Of a stretch of DNA of 64,000 nucleotides, positions 35,660 through 45,467 are shown in pieces. The notes beneath the pieces were generated by a model that worked only from the letters and a program-made list of their open reading frames with translations, was not told the origin of the DNA and did no database searches. The position numbers and the translations under genes are program-made. The first letter of the stretch is position 1; each line of letters opens with the position of its first letter. This DNA comes from Desulfogranum marinum (GTDB lineage: Bacteria; Desulfobacterota; Desulfobulbia; Desulfobulbales; Desulfobulbaceae), in contig NZ_JAFFQD010000028.1 in NCBI RefSeq assembly GCF_016918565.1, positions 1-64,000 of the forward strand, read 5' to 3'.

Positions 35660-37978
35660 GTGAAGGAATACAACATTTTTTTCCAGGAAAAGGAATTCAC
35701 TTGCAAAACCAAACCAGCCTTTCTACACTCGGCTGACATCAGAACATTATCACCTTTTGAGAAAATTACATTGAACGCTAAACACAATATCAACGTTGCT
35801 TCACCAGCAGATCCAGCTGCAGAACTACTGTGCTCCAGTAATTTCGGCACTTTTTTCGGCGTATCCCAGGAAATATTTGACACTGTGTGGCAGAAGTTAA
35901 CAGCACCAGAAGGTAATTCCGTGGGATATGTGTCCATGGAAATAGGTGCTGACCCGGATGTCTTTCAACCACTTAAAAAGTTGTTATTAAAAGAAGACAT
36001 ACAGCAGAGCAAACACCTCCTCGCCAATACAATTCTGCAAAAATATCTCAACGGCCCTCGTAAAATCCCAAATTACAGTGGCGGACTGGGTGTACTTGCC
36101 GGCGACACGCTTAAAAGCTTTGCCGATCTACATATGCCGGTGTTTGGGATCAGTCTGCTCTACCGCGGCGGTTATTTTTCGCAAATTGTAGATTCAAAAG
36201 TCGGGCAGATAGATCATGCTACGCAGTGGAATCCTGAAAGCACCCCGACCCTTTTCCCTCTTTGCAACCCAAAACATCCCGAACAGCCGCTGGAAATTGA
36301 GGTGCCTTTTTTCAATGGTCGCTCTGAACCTCTTCGAGTTACGGCCCAAGTCTGGATGAAAATGGAAATTTCCGAACAACTGGACTACTTCACGCCGGAA
36401 TTTCTCTTTGATTATAGCCTGCCGGGTGCACCGGATTGGATCACCGAAGCAGCCGGTCAACTGTATAATGCCACTTCCGATGTTGTCAAAGCGAATCAGC
36501 GTAGAATGCTTGGCAGTGCGGTGTTGCCATTGCTCTCTGCTCTCGGATTTACCTCACAGACCATTCATCTCAATGAGCAACACGGCGTAACAGTTACGCT
36601 GCACCTTATTTTGCAGGAACTGGAAAGCATTTTCGGCAATAACTTCGCTTCAATCGTCACCGATGACGATATCTTATCTGCAGCAGAACGCGTATCTCAA
36701 AAAATAGTGTACACTATTCATACCCCTGTAAAAGCCGGGCATGACCGTTTTTCGAGACAAATGTACTCATCCATTAGTCATGCTGCTTTTCAGCGCATAC
36801 TTAATCTCGTAGCTCTTGATGATGACAATGCCCATGAGTACAACTTTACCGCCATGGCAATGCGCATCAATCGCAGTATAAATAGCGTCAGCAGATTACA
36901 CAGAGATGTCACCAGGCAACAGTTCCCTGCTTTTGCCAAAAAAATTAAAGCGATAACCAACGGTGTCCATCATCTCACGTGGATCAGCGATGCACGGGCC
37001 GCCCTGTTTGACTCGGTGCCTTCTATTCGTAACTGGCGCGATGTTCCCGGTTGCTTCGCCTCTCTGGCCATTGAAGACTACCCCGAATTAACCACCGGAC
37101 TACAGAAGGCATGGAAAGAAGATAACCATCATCTCATAGCCTACATCAATGAAATGCTGGAACATCATCGTACGCAGATGACCGAAACCTGGATTGATCC
37201 GCCCAACTACCTTTCCCGACTCAACAAGCCGGACTGGCTGGAACCGAATGTCTTTACTATCGGCTTTGCCAGGCGTTTCTCAACCTATAAACGTGCAGAC
37301 CTGATTTTTGACGACATTCCCGCCTTAGCCAAAATACTTGTCGACAATGACTGGCCTGTTAACTTTCTTTTTGCAGGAAAGGCACACCCCGAAGATGAAC
37401 CTGGTAAATCAGTGTTAAAACTGATCCTCGACTGCCAAGAAGAATTGTACACCTTAAGTAATGGGTTAGGGAAACTCGTTTTCATTCCTGGATACGACAT
37501 GCTCATTGCCAAGCGCATGGTTTCCGGGGTGCACGCGTGGCTCAACAGCCCCAAACGACCCCTTGAAGCAAGCGGTACAAGTGGTATGAAGGCAGCCATG
37601 AATGGGGTCCCCAACATCAGCGTACTCGATGGCTGGTGGGCTGAAGGCTACCATGAAGGAAAAACCGGATGGAAATTCGGTTATGATGGCCCCGTAGATG
37701 ATGCGGATTTAAGTGAAGACCCCAGCACACTGCTCTATGCCGAAGACTCAAGTTCCTTTTACCAACTGCTCCCAAACATTCTTGAAATTTTTTACTCGCA
37801 GCCAGAGGTCTTCCTCACCAAAGCGATAAACAATCTTAAACTTAATGTTCCCATTTTCAATACACACCGGATGACAGCTGAGTACATTCACACATATGAT
37901 CTCAAACTCACCAAACAGGAAGCAACAAAGATTGACATCTTTCGCAGCTTGTATCAAAGTGAGTCAGCTGAAGAATAG
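35660..37978 (+). CDS. glgP: Alpha-glucan (glycogen) phosphorylase, GT35
   Basis: This 772-residue protein is a GT35 phosphorylase of the short archaeal/bacterial form. It has VGYVSMEIGADPDVF, YSGGLGVLAGDTLKSFADL, NGVHHLTWISDARAALF, TIGFARRFSTYKRADLI and the PLP-binding block EASGTSGMKAAMNG, where the lysine holds the cofactor. It releases glucose-1-phosphate from glycogen or maltodextrins. A GTG start at 35660 is listed; the ribosome binding site is weak, so the first about 30 residues are uncertain. The next two genes follow in the same direction. Confidence 0.92.
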   Translation: MKEYNIFFQEKEFTCKTKPAFLHSADIRTLSPFEKITLNAKHNINVASPADPAAELLCSSNFGTFFGVSQEIFDTVWQKLTAPEGNSVGYVSMEIGADPDVFQPLKKLLLKEDIQQSKHLLANTILQKYLNGPRKIPNYSGGLGVLAGDTLKSFADLHMPVFGISLLYRGGYFSQIVDSKVGQIDHATQWNPESTPTLFPLCNPKHPEQPLEIEVPFFNGRSEPLRVTAQVWMKMEISEQLDYFTPEFLFDYSLPGAPDWITEAAGQLYNATSDVVKANQRRMLGSAVLPLLSALGFTSQTIHLNEQHGVTVTLHLILQELESIFGNNFASIVTDDDILSAAERVSQKIVYTIHTPVKAGHDRFSRQMYSSISHAAFQRILNLVALDDDNAHEYNFTAMAMRINRSINSVSRLHRDVTRQQFPAFAKKIKAITNGVHHLTWISDARAALFDSVPSIRNWRDVPGCFASLAIEDYPELTTGLQKAWKEDNHHLIAYINEMLEHHRTQMTETWIDPPNYLSRLNKPDWLEPNVFTIGFARRFSTYKRADLIFDDIPALAKILVDNDWPVNFLFAGKAHPEDEPGKSVLKLILDCQEELYTLSNGLGKLVFIPGYDMLIAKRMVSGVHAWLNSPKRPLEASGTSGMKAAMNGVPNISVLDGWWAEGYHEGKTGWKFGYDGPVDDADLSEDPSTLLYAEDSSSFYQLLPNILEIFYSQPEVFLTKAINNLKLNVPIFNTHRMTAEYIHTYDLKLTKQEATKIDIFRSLYQSESAEE

Positions 37979-38132
37979 GAATTGGAGAAACAACAAACCT
38001 GCAATGAGCAGTGCTTAAATAACCGAAACTACGCAGACAAAGAGACTATTTAAGTACCTTGTAAAGAAGTCATATTTTTTTATCAGTTTACCGGCTGTAA
38101 TAACTCAGTCGATTGTACAGGAGTACATAACC

Positions 38133-38555
38133 ATGGCCCGTCACATAAATCCTAGTAATTCAACCAACAAGACCATTGACGCTATTGACCGCAAAAGAGA
38201 CAGGGAACGTCTCTTTTTACTGAAAAAAGCCAGAGAAAACAGCAGCGAGCTTTCGGTGGCGCTGGTACAAAGACTGCTTGATCAGCATATCATTGAGACC
38301 AACGATGTAAGCGCTATCCAGGAATCGCTTGAAAAACAACTCCGAGCCATGGGTGACCTGGAAGAATTTGAAATGCGCTATAAGATTGCTCCTATTCGCA
38401 ACCTTACCCAAGATCCCAACATTGCCAGCCTGTTCATCACCCAATTCATTATTGAAAACCTGATAGATCATCCTAATATTCAGGATATATTTGGTGATGA
38501 CCTGGAAGTATACCGTACCGTAGACTCCATTCTCTCAGCGATCCGTCCGCGGTAA
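38133..38555 (+). CDS. Conserved-looking protein of unknown function
   Basis: This 140-residue protein has no signal peptide, a charged helical middle (RDRERLFLLKKARENSSELS) and the pattern LEEFEMRYKIAPIRNLTQDPNIASLFITQF. I do not recognise a domain. GGAG lies about 10 bases before the ATG, and the stop precedes the radical SAM start by 11 bases, so the two genes are probably translated from one mRNA. A partner or substrate role for the radical SAM enzyme is possible but untested. Confidence 0.75.
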   Translation: MARHINPSNSTNKTIDAIDRKRDRERLFLLKKARENSSELSVALVQRLLDQHIIETNDVSAIQESLEKQLRAMGDLEEFEMRYKIAPIRNLTQDPNIASLFITQFIIENLIDHPNIQDIFGDDLEVYRTVDSILSAIRPR

Positions 38556-38566
38556 CTTTACAAGGC

Positions 38567-39862
38567 ATGAGGTCTCAACATCCAAAAGAATTACCCTTTC
38601 TTGTTTTTGCAAACAGTAAGGGAGAAATAGAGGAGTACGAAGGGCTGCAGATGGCTGCTCAATCTGCAGCAAACTACTGCAAACCCAATCTAGAAGACCT
38701 GATCGAACTTCCCGAAGGCAGCGAACTTTTTACGCTGCCAGGGAGGTTACCTGTCGGCATAGAGAAAGAGAGCGGTGAGCCGGCTCTGCTGGACACTGAT
38801 CCATATGATGGTACAGGTACGGTTCAGGCAGTTGCAGCCTTCATGGCGCCGGCCTATACATCCCTCTACACGACAGCGTACCAGACTCAGGATCAACACA
38901 GCCCCCAGCTTCCACTTTTTGCCTACACCGCTGTCGGCTGGTATGATGGTAAATTCTGGGTCACAGGCTTTCGAAGTGACCGTGATAAGCGCCAAGACAC
39001 TGCCAATTTCGACCAAGACCTTATTACCCTTCGAACCCGAAAAAAGCTGCAACAACATCCCCATAACAGGCTTATCCAGCATCTTGGGAAATGTTGCCTG
39101 ACCTATTGCTGCCCAGCAGCGAGAAACTTTTTCCTTAACCGCTGGGAAGCACCTCTGCCATGCTCACCGGTCTGCAATGCAACATGTGTCGGCTGCATCT
39201 CTCTTCAACCTTCAGGCTGCTGTGCTTCAACCCAAGACCGGATTACCTTTGTTCCTACAGTCAAAGAAGTCTCGGAAATAGCCATTGAACACCTCACTAC
39301 GGCTCCCCTTCCAATCGTCAGTTTCGGCCAAGGCTGCGAAGGAGAACCTTTACTGCAGGCTGATCTCATGGAGCGAAGTATTAAAGCCATAAGAAAGGCA
39401 ACCTCCAAAGGGACCATTAACCTGAATACCAACGGTAGTTTACCTCATGCTGTTGAGCGACTGGCCAAGGCTGGACTAGACTCCATTCGCATATCCATGA
39501 ACAGCGCACAACTTGAAAAGCATACCCTTTATTACAGGCCCAAGGGATTCACTCTCAAAGATGTTGAACATTCAATACAAATCATGAAACGCTATCAGCG
39601 TCATGTTTCCTTGAACTATTTCATTTTTCCAGGCTTTACTGACGACCCGGATGAATTGGCAGCACTCTCAGCACTTATTGACAAATGCCACCCTGATTTT
39701 ATTCAACTCCGTAACCTCAACATAGATCCGGAAGTATACCTCAGGGCAATCCAGCATCAACCGACACAAGCACCACTGGGCATCCGAAACTGGCTGGGGC
39801 AATTACAGACCGCTCATCCAGACCTGCAATTTGGCTATTTTAATCCGCAGGTGAAAAAATAA
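38567..39862 (+). CDS. Radical SAM protein with atypical N-terminal domain
   Basis: This 431-residue protein has the iron-sulfur site CNATCVGC (CxxxCxxC, near residue 203) followed by VSFGQGCEGEPLL (GGE-like) and LNTNGS, typical of a radical SAM TIM barrel. The first about 185 residues are not a standard module: a mixed region with LPEGSELFTLPGRLP and extra cysteines (CCLTYCCPAARNFF) just before the cluster. The lack of a SPASM-like C-terminus limits inference. Substrate unknown. Its 3' end overlaps the convergent dus gene by 23 bases. Confidence 0.85.
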   Translation: MRSQHPKELPFLVFANSKGEIEEYEGLQMAAQSAANYCKPNLEDLIELPEGSELFTLPGRLPVGIEKESGEPALLDTDPYDGTGTVQAVAAFMAPAYTSLYTTAYQTQDQHSPQLPLFAYTAVGWYDGKFWVTGFRSDRDKRQDTANFDQDLITLRTRKKLQQHPHNRLIQHLGKCCLTYCCPAARNFFLNRWEAPLPCSPVCNATCVGCISLQPSGCCASTQDRITFVPTVKEVSEIAIEHLTTAPLPIVSFGQGCEGEPLLQADLMERSIKAIRKATSKGTINLNTNGSLPHAVERLAKAGLDSIRISMNSAQLEKHTLYYRPKGFTLKDVEHSIQIMKRYQRHVSLNYFIFPGFTDDPDELAALSALIDKCHPDFIQLRNLNIDPEVYLRAIQHQPTQAPLGIRNWLGQLQTAHPDLQFGYFNPQVKK

Positions 39863-40910
39863 ATGTATCCCCACATTCTTTTTGGAGAACGGTAAATGCC
39901 TCTGCATCGCTGCGACTAAAAAAATCAGCCGCTCTTCCCAGTGCCTCTCCCATTGACGCACTTGATTGCACTCTGCTGGCCAAATGATGACCAAAAGCGT
40001 AGTTTGTGGCAAAATAATGGGTGAATTCCTTTAATCGGCCGAGACGCCTTTCCACCCTGAACCGTTCCTGCAAAGCCTGACAAAAATCGTGATACACCCT
40101 TGGCAGAGAGGTCATCTGCGTCAATTGGAACTCATAACCATACACTTCTTTTGCAACCTCTGAAAATATCCAGGGTTTTGCCGCGGCAGCACGACCAATC
40201 ATAAGGCCATCGGCACCACTCTCTTCCAAGCACCTCTTAGCTGCCTCGACACAATCGATGCCTCCATTGGCAACAACCGGAATGGCAAGCCTCTTTTTTA
40301 TATCCGCGATTGCTCCCCAACGAGGTTTGCGGCAAAATGATTCACTGTCGAGGCGTGCGTGTACGGTCAGCAAGTCCACCCCTTCACCTTCAAGCATCAG
40401 ACAAAATTCACGAAGAGCATCAGCATTGAGCTGCTTCCCCAACCTGATTTTCGCTGTTAATGGCAAGGTCGTCTCTTTTCTCGCCTCTTTGATGATAGCT
40501 TTAACCAATTGCTGGTTGGCAGCTAGCTGTGAACCGCCACCCGCCTTTCTCACCCTTGGTGCAGGACAACCCAAGTTAATATCGACAGCATTAGCAGAAA
40601 GCTTTTCAAGAGCTGCAATTGCAGGCTTAAGCACACCAGGTTGACTCAATAACAACTGGTAAGAAAGTGGGTGTTCCTGTTCAGTGCGTATAAGGTATGG
40701 AGAAATAGTAGCATTTTCTTTAGGCAGGCACTGTGCTGCCAGCATTTCGGTGCTGAGCAGCCCTACACCGCCAAAAGAAAGGATGGTCGTTCGTAGCGCC
40801 GAGTGAGTCAACCCTGCCATTGGCGCCAAAAAAAGAGGTGGCCAAATATTGAGCGCGCCAATGGTCAACTGCCGGCCACTGCCGGGAGATGGTGTTTGCT
40901 TGTCCTTCAT
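39840..40910 (-). CDS. dus: tRNA-dihydrouridine synthase
   Basis: This 356-residue FMN enzyme has LFLAPMAGLTHSALRTTI, LSYQLLLSQP, DINLGCPAPRVRKAGGGSQL with the catalytic cysteine in GCPAP, LTVHARLDSE, VVANGGIDCVEAA and GLMIGRAAAAKPWIF. It reduces uridines in the tRNA D-loop. The family is clear; the subtype (DusA/B/C) is not. Its start lies 83 bases from the divergent Fur-type gene. Confidence 0.93.
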   Translation of the reverse strand: MKDKQTPSPGSGRQLTIGALNIWPPLFLAPMAGLTHSALRTTILSFGGVGLLSTEMLAAQCLPKENATISPYLIRTEQEHPLSYQLLLSQPGVLKPAIAALEKLSANAVDINLGCPAPRVRKAGGGSQLAANQQLVKAIIKEARKETTLPLTAKIRLGKQLNADALREFCLMLEGEGVDLLTVHARLDSESFCRKPRWGAIADIKKRLAIPVVANGGIDCVEAAKRCLEESGADGLMIGRAAAAKPWIFSEVAKEVYGYEFQLTQMTSLPRVYHDFCQALQERFRVERRLGRLKEFTHYFATNYAFGHHLASRVQSSASMGEALGRAADFFSRSDAEAFTVLQKECGDTFIFSPAD

Positions 40911-40948
40911 TTGTACCTTGAAAAAAAAAGGTGGTCGGATTAATATTG

Positions 40949-40963
40949 TGAGAATAATTATCT
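40949..40963. promoter_or_regulatory. Candidate PerR/Fur box
   Basis: TGAGAATAATTATCT fits the PerR/Fur consensus TTAnAATnATTnTAA at 9 of 12 defined positions and has the GAnAATnATTnTC palindrome. It lies 30 bases before the Fur-family ATG in the divergent dus region. This suggests autoregulation. Confidence 0.5.
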
Positions 40964-40992
40964 TATTTAATAACTAATACAAGTAAACTATA

Positions 40993-41415
40993 ATGAATGC
41001 GCCATCACCAATGCTCCGCCTGACAACACAGCGCCAGGTTATCCTCGAAGAACTGACCAAAGTAAAAACCCATCCAACTGCCAATGAACTGTACGATATG
41101 GTTCGCAAACGGCTACCGCGGATCGGCTTAGGCACGGTTTACAGGAATCTGGAATTAATGGCCGAAAACGGGATGATTCTTAAAATAGAAGTCGGAGGTT
41201 CCCAAAAACGCTTTGATGCGACCACCGATACCCATTATCATATCCGCTGTTCACAATGTGGAAGAGTTGATGACATTGACATGCCGGTTATAACTGACCT
41301 TGTCAAAGAAGCATCCTCAACAAGCTCTTACCAGATTATTGGTCACCACATTGAATTCACAGGTATTTGCAGTGAATGTCAGAAACTGCATGCCGAGGAT
41401 GAAAGGCAGCACTAA
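40993..41415 (+). CDS. Fur-family regulator, PerR-like
   Basis: This 140-residue protein has a winged helix (PTANELYDMVRKRLPRIGLGTVYRNLELMAENGMI) and a C-terminal dimer domain with GGSQKRFDATTDTHYHIRCSQCGRVDDID. Two CxxC pairs (CSQC, CSEC) form the structural zinc site, and the HYHIRC region is the regulatory metal area. PerR/Fur identity is a guess; the length and DxxxHYH pattern favour PerR. A strong terminator follows at 41452-41488. Confidence 0.9.
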   Translation: MNAPSPMLRLTTQRQVILEELTKVKTHPTANELYDMVRKRLPRIGLGTVYRNLELMAENGMILKIEVGGSQKRFDATTDTHYHIRCSQCGRVDDIDMPVITDLVKEASSTSSYQIIGHHIEFTGICSECQKLHAEDERQH

Positions 41416-41451
41416 AGAACGGCGCAGTCTATTTTCGAAACGGCCCGAAAT

Positions 41452-41488
41452 AAAAAGCGGCAATCCTTTTAAAGATTGCCGCTTTTTT
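41452..41488 (+). terminator. Intrinsic terminator after Fur-type gene
   Basis: AAAAAGCGGCAATC pairs with GATTGCCGCTTTTTT around a CTTTTAAA loop. It closes the Fur-type gene and could also serve the convergent rny side. Confidence 0.92.
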
Positions 41489-41603
41489 CATGCATTTGCG
41501 TAGTCCCTTTAATCCCTGGTGTGCTGCGTGTTGTAAAGCCTGCCCCCCCCTACCTTCAGTAGCAAGCAGCACTGACCAATTTCCCAAGGTTATGCTGTTT
41601 TAA

Positions 41604-43169
41604 CTACTTGGCAAACTCAATAGCCCTGGTCTCACGGATCACTGTTACCCGTATCTGGCCTGGATATGTCAACTGCTCTTCAATTGCTTTGGCTATATCA
41701 CGACTCATGATTGTTGCTTCATTATCTTTAATCTTTTGACTATTCACGATAATGCGCAGCTCCCGTCCAGCCTGAATAGCGTAAGACTTCTCTACTCCAC
41801 TGAAATTGTTAGCTATATTCTCTAGATCTTCAAGGCGCTTCACATAACTTTGCAGCATTTCCTTACGGGCCCCCGGGCGGGCACCGGACAATGCATCAGC
41901 AGACTGCACCAGCACGTCAAGAACGCTTTTAGGAGGTTGATCCTCATGATGGGCGCCGATAGCATAGACAATATCCTCAGGCTCACCATATTTTTTGGCG
42001 AGATCGCGACCGATAATCGCATGCGACCCTTCCACTTCATGGTCAACAGCCTTACCGATATCATGCAGCAAGCCGGCGCGTTTAGCTTTTTTGACATCCA
42101 GTCCGAGCTCAGCCGCCATTACCCCGCAGAGAAAAGCCACTTCAAGTGAGTGTTGTAAAATATTTTGCCCGTAGCTTGTCCGAAACTTCAGCCTGCCGAT
42201 CAGGTTAATGAGATCAACATGCATCCCATGGGCGCCAACATCAAAGGTAGCCTGCTCCCCAGCTTCACGAATTTCGACTTCAAGTTCCTCTGTTACCTTC
42301 TGTACGACCTCTTCTATACGCGCAGGATGAATGCGACCATCGGAAATCAACTGTTCCAGCGCAAGTCTGGCTACTTCTCGCCGGATAGGATTAAATCCTG
42401 ACAAGATTACCGCTTCAGGGGTATCATCAATAATAATATCGATTCCGGTTGCGGCCTCAATGGCCCTAATATTCCTCCCTTCCCTGCCGATAATCCGCCC
42501 TTTCATATCATCGTTGGGCAGCGGCACCATGGACACTGTCTTATCAGCCACATAATCACCGGCATATCTGGCAATGGCAAGCGCAAGGATATTTTTCCCC
42601 TTCCTATCTGCCTCCATTTTCATTTCATTCTCAATACGGGACAACCGTTTTGCACAATCCATGCGTGCTTCACTTTCGATGGATTGCATCAACTCCTCTT
42701 TGGCTTCTTCCCGATTTATACCTGCTATTTGTTCAAGCTTGTACCGTTGCTCATCGACAAGGGATTCAAACTTCAATTTCTGCTCAGCAACATACTTTTC
42801 GGCCGAGCCGACATTTCCTTCTCTTTCACGAAGCTTAGTCTGCCGATCTTCCAATAACTGAAAATCCTTTTGAACCTCATCAAACTTTCGACTAAGCCGA
42901 CGCTGGTCATCCTTTAGTTCCTGGCGACTAATCTTAATTTCCCGTTCCGCTTCTTGTTTCGCCTTGTACGCCTCTTCTTTGGCCAAAAGAAGTGCTTCTT
43001 TTTTTATTTGTTCAGCTTCACTTATCGCGTTTTCAATTATCTGTCGTCCTTGGGCCTCAAGATTCCGCTGATTCCCCTCGACAAGTCGTTTCCGTAGATA
43101 TATTCCAATCCCAAGACCGGCAAAAAAATTTATCACCGCCAGAAACATGGTCATCATATTGAGTTCCAT
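41604..43169 (-). CDS. rny: Ribonuclease Y
   Basis: This 521-residue endonuclease has an N-terminal membrane helix ([16 protein letters not shown]), a long charged coiled coil (about 30-210), a KH domain ([22 protein letters not shown]) and an HD domain ([17 protein letters not shown] with [18 protein letters not shown]). It starts decay of many mRNAs from the membrane. The length matches family norms. The 640 bases before it contain the candidate 6S RNA. Confidence 0.96.
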   Translation of the reverse strand: MELNMMTMFLAVINFFAGLGIGIYLRKRLVEGNQRNLEAQGRQIIENAISEAEQIKKEALLLAKEEAYKAKQEAEREIKISRQELKDDQRRLSRKFDEVQKDFQLLEDRQTKLREREGNVGSAEKYVAEQKLKFESLVDEQRYKLEQIAGINREEAKEELMQSIESEARMDCAKRLSRIENEMKMEADRKGKNILALAIARYAGDYVADKTVSMVPLPNDDMKGRIIGREGRNIRAIEAATGIDIIIDDTPEAVILSGFNPIRREVARLALEQLISDGRIHPARIEEVVQKVTEELEVEIREAGEQATFDVGAHGMHVDLINLIGRLKFRTSYGQNILQHSLEVAFLCGVMAAELGLDVKKAKRAGLLHDIGKAVDHEVEGSHAIIGRDLAKKYGEPEDIVYAIGAHHEDQPPKSVLDVLVQSADALSGARPGARKEMLQSYVKRLEDLENIANNFSGVEKSYAIQAGRELRIIVNSQKIKDNEATIMSRDIAKAIEEQLTYPGQIRVTVIRETRAIEFAK

Positions 43170-43574
43170 GAAATTACCTGTATGTTGCGCAATTTGTTAC
43201 CAACAATAATGAATAACAAACAACTGCAGTAAAAAATATAAAGGGAGGGGAGGTAGAGCGGAATTCGATGGTAATTACCGCTTAGAGGGCACAGTCAGAC
43301 TAAACAGTAACAGGAATGTTGACAAAACTGCCCAAACCATAGCAGTTACCTGGTTCTCTTCAGTTCAAACAGAGAGAAAACAATAATGGTGTGCGATCAA
43401 TTTTCTCGTAAAATCAGCCCGGCGGAGAGTTTCACATCTATAATAAACCTGATCTCATCAGAGTTGTCTTATTTCACTAAACCAGTTGGCGTCCGCTTCT
43501 GCACTTACTTCCATCCCGTTTCAATACGTTAGATGGCTAATGCGTCGCAGCGGATTCTGTCCACTGCGATTATA
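43170..43574. other. Non-coding stretch between rny and candidate 6S RNA
   Basis: About 400 bases without a supported reading frame. It should contain the rny promoter and leader. I see no clear repeat or terminator beyond the T-run at the end of the candidate RNA. Confidence 0.4.
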
Positions 43575-43759
43575 TAAAAACCCCCGCTCTGCCGTTTCAA
43601 CGCAATGATTAAACCTAAACAAATAGGTGGGCAATGCTAATTGCCGCCTCAGGGAATCAGTAAAGTTTCCCATCGTACGACAAAACAGCTACCCTAATCA
43701 TGAGAGTTGGCTCAATACTCCGTTGATCACAAACAGAGCAGGGGTATCATCACTTGTTT
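43575..43759 (-). ncRNA. ssrS: Candidate 6S RNA downstream of zapA
   Basis: On the minus strand a -10-like TATACT (43766-43771) is followed by about 185 bases. The ends pair strongly: ACCCCCTGCTCTG with CAGAGCGGGGG, then CAACG with CGTTG, giving a long closing stem. The interior holds GGGAAA/TTTCCC-like, GGCAAT/ATTGCC and CCTA/TAGG hairpins, and a T-run follows the closing stem. Location directly after zapA is the classic place for 6S RNA, which binds sigma-70 RNA polymerase. Structure and place agree, but I could not align it to Rfam. Confidence 0.55.
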
Positions 43760-43810
43760 ACATGTAGTATAGCAGAACGCTACATTAAACTAAATAACAA
43801 TCTCTTTGGA

Positions 43811-44098
43811 TCAGTCCATTGCCCCCGATATTTTTTCAGAGAGCTGGTCTATGGCTTGATCCTGGTGCTTTTTAAAATCCTGGAACTCGTGTTCTAACTG
43901 CACATATTTTGCTGCCAGGCGTAAACAGCCCAGCACGAGCATTTTACTCGAAGGAATTGCACTGCGGCTGAGCTTCTCCCCCTCTTCCAATTCTTGGCGA
44001 AGCAGGCGTATAGCCAATTCCACTTCATTGTCCGGAGCATCGCTGTAAAAGGCAAACTCCTGACCGAACAGATTAAAACGAACGAGACGATCTTTCAT
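43811..44098 (-). CDS. zapA: Cell division protein ZapA
   Basis: This 95-residue protein fits the ZapA family: VRFNLFGQEFAFYSDAPDNEVELAI, then helix EEGEKLSRSAIPSSKMLVLGCLRLAAKYV and a short coiled coil. ZapA bundles FtsZ filaments. It lies 14 bases after a coiled-coil gene of ZapB type and just before the candidate 6S RNA, an arrangement common to many proteobacteria. Confidence 0.88.
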   Translation of the reverse strand: MKDRLVRFNLFGQEFAFYSDAPDNEVELAIRLLRQELEEGEKLSRSAIPSSKMLVLGCLRLAAKYVQLEHEFQDFKKHQDQAIDQLSEKISGAMD

Positions 44099-44112
44099 TC
44101 GATCCCGTAATT

Positions 44113-44445
44113 TTAGCCCTGATACTCTTCATGTTCATTATTAAACGACGAGCCTTGGTTTTCGACCCGGCCATCATCATCTTCATTATTTTTTCCAGAA
44201 TCGCTACCCTGCTCATCTTCCCACTGGGTGATGCGGTCCAGTAAACCGGAAACCCGACTACTTACTGCGGCCCTTTCGTCGCTGAGGTTTTCAATGGTTC
44301 CTTTAAGCTCAGCACATTCCATATCGCGTTCCTGCAACATTTCTTCCAGAGCTTGATAATCGGATTTCAGCTGATTATATTTATTTAATACTTGATCAAC
44401 AAGTTCTTCCAAGCGCAATAATTCCGCATTTTGCTCCATATCCAT
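44113..44445 (-). CDS. ZapB-like coiled-coil protein
   Basis: This 110-residue protein is nearly all helix in its first 75 residues with heptad spacing (LRLEELVDQVLNKYNQLKSDY and DMECAELKGTIENLSDER). The tail is acidic and disordered (EDDDGRVENQ). Small coiled-coil proteins beside zapA are commonly ZapB-like partners at the division ring; the assignment rests on context and heptads. Confidence 0.7.
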   Translation of the reverse strand: MDMEQNAELLRLEELVDQVLNKYNQLKSDYQALEEMLQERDMECAELKGTIENLSDERAAVSSRVSGLLDRITQWEDEQGSDSGKNNEDDDGRVENQGSSFNNEHEEYQG

Positions 44446-44552
44446 TCCTCGATTTAACTTTTCGAAAAAACTATAAAAAAAACCTTTTACAAGTAAGCTG
44501 TAGTTTAACAGTGACCAACTATACAGACGACAAACTCCAAGCGCAAGTTTTT

Positions 44553-44775
44553 TAGCCCGGATTTCTCATCTGTTCAGACGGCGATAGGCTCAAAGTTTTT
44601 AACTATGATTTACAGGAGCCTCTATTCATTACCAAAATACTGAAGAAAATGATCCTGGCCGACCTGATTTTGGTGAACACTGTGCAGATTTTTCAACTCT
44701 GTGTGAGTTTGCAAATCATACACAAATTGAGTGTCATTTAATAAATTGACACGATGTGCAAGGGAAATTCGGGTA
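44553..44775. repeat. Family-1 repeat copy between zapB-like and Nudix genes
   Basis: The left end is TAGCCCGGATTTCTCATC (44553-44570) and the right end is GGAAATTCGGGTAA (44762-44775), inverted relative to it. The inner CCAAAATACTGAAGAA-type block (44632-44647) recurs at 50643-50658. No reading frame fills it. Bases 44446-44552 show nothing recognisable. Confidence 0.7.
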
Positions 44776-44821
44776 AGTCTGATTTCTTTCTACGTGTATA
44801 TGGTAATCCTTAAGCTGAGGG

Positions 44822-45325
44822 TCAGCAACGACTAAAGTGCCACGAAATTGGACGCCCGTTATCATAGGGCATATAACCGTGAAAAGCACGAGGATCATCA
44901 TCAAAAACCAAAGGGAGAAAGAAACGATCCCCTTCCCACATTGGCAATTCTTGTATTTTATCAATCAAATGCCAAGCCAGTTCACCTTCATTATTCTTTT
45001 TCTTTAGGTCACCTGTAAAGCTGGTTATTAAAAAAATAAACCCTAACCAATCTTCACCATATGGACCAAATCCTGTCCAATTCACAGTCCCCCGAAGAGT
45101 CATCGTTTTGCACTGCAAACCTGACTCCTCTAAGATTTCTCGCTGCATGCAGCTTACAACATCCTCTCCAGCCTCCATTTTTCCACCCAGACCATTATAT
45201 TTTCCCAGATGTTGATCATCTTCACGGGCATTTCGATGAACCAGCAACGTTTCTTTTTTGTCAGGAGAAAGAATATATCCTAAAGTTCCAATAATCGGTT
45301 TGTACATAATGCGGGCACTCTTCAT
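44822..45325 (-). CDS. Nudix hydrolase (MutT/8-oxo-dGTPase type)
   Basis: This 167-residue protein contains a full Nudix box: GGKMEAGEDVVSCMQREILEESGL in pieces, with the REILEESG core binding metal, near residues 47-70. The C-terminal half has WHLIDKIQELPMWEGDRFFLPLVFDDDP, similar to bacterial MTH1-like enzymes that clean oxidised nucleotides. The start may be the ATG at 45307 (MYKPIIGTLGY) rather than 45325. Single gene; no operon partner. Confidence 0.88.
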   Translation of the reverse strand: MKSARIMYKPIIGTLGYILSPDKKETLLVHRNAREDDQHLGKYNGLGGKMEAGEDVVSCMQREILEESGLQCKTMTLRGTVNWTGFGPYGEDWLGFIFLITSFTGDLKKKNNEGELAWHLIDKIQELPMWEGDRFFLPLVFDDDPRAFHGYMPYDNGRPISWHFSRC

Positions 45326-45467
45326 TTTTTATAGTTATTAATTTTGAAGATGGGTGTTTCACTGTATAATGAAATGCAAAAGATATTTTGCAGCAGTCTC
45401 AAAACGGTATGGCTCAGGAGCCGTACGAGTAAAAATCACAGTATACTACAAGGTAGCCTTAACCTCT

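Noticed and set aside
43170-43574. Possible extra RNA or gene between rny and the candidate 6S
   Set aside because: No paired structure or open frame could be supported.
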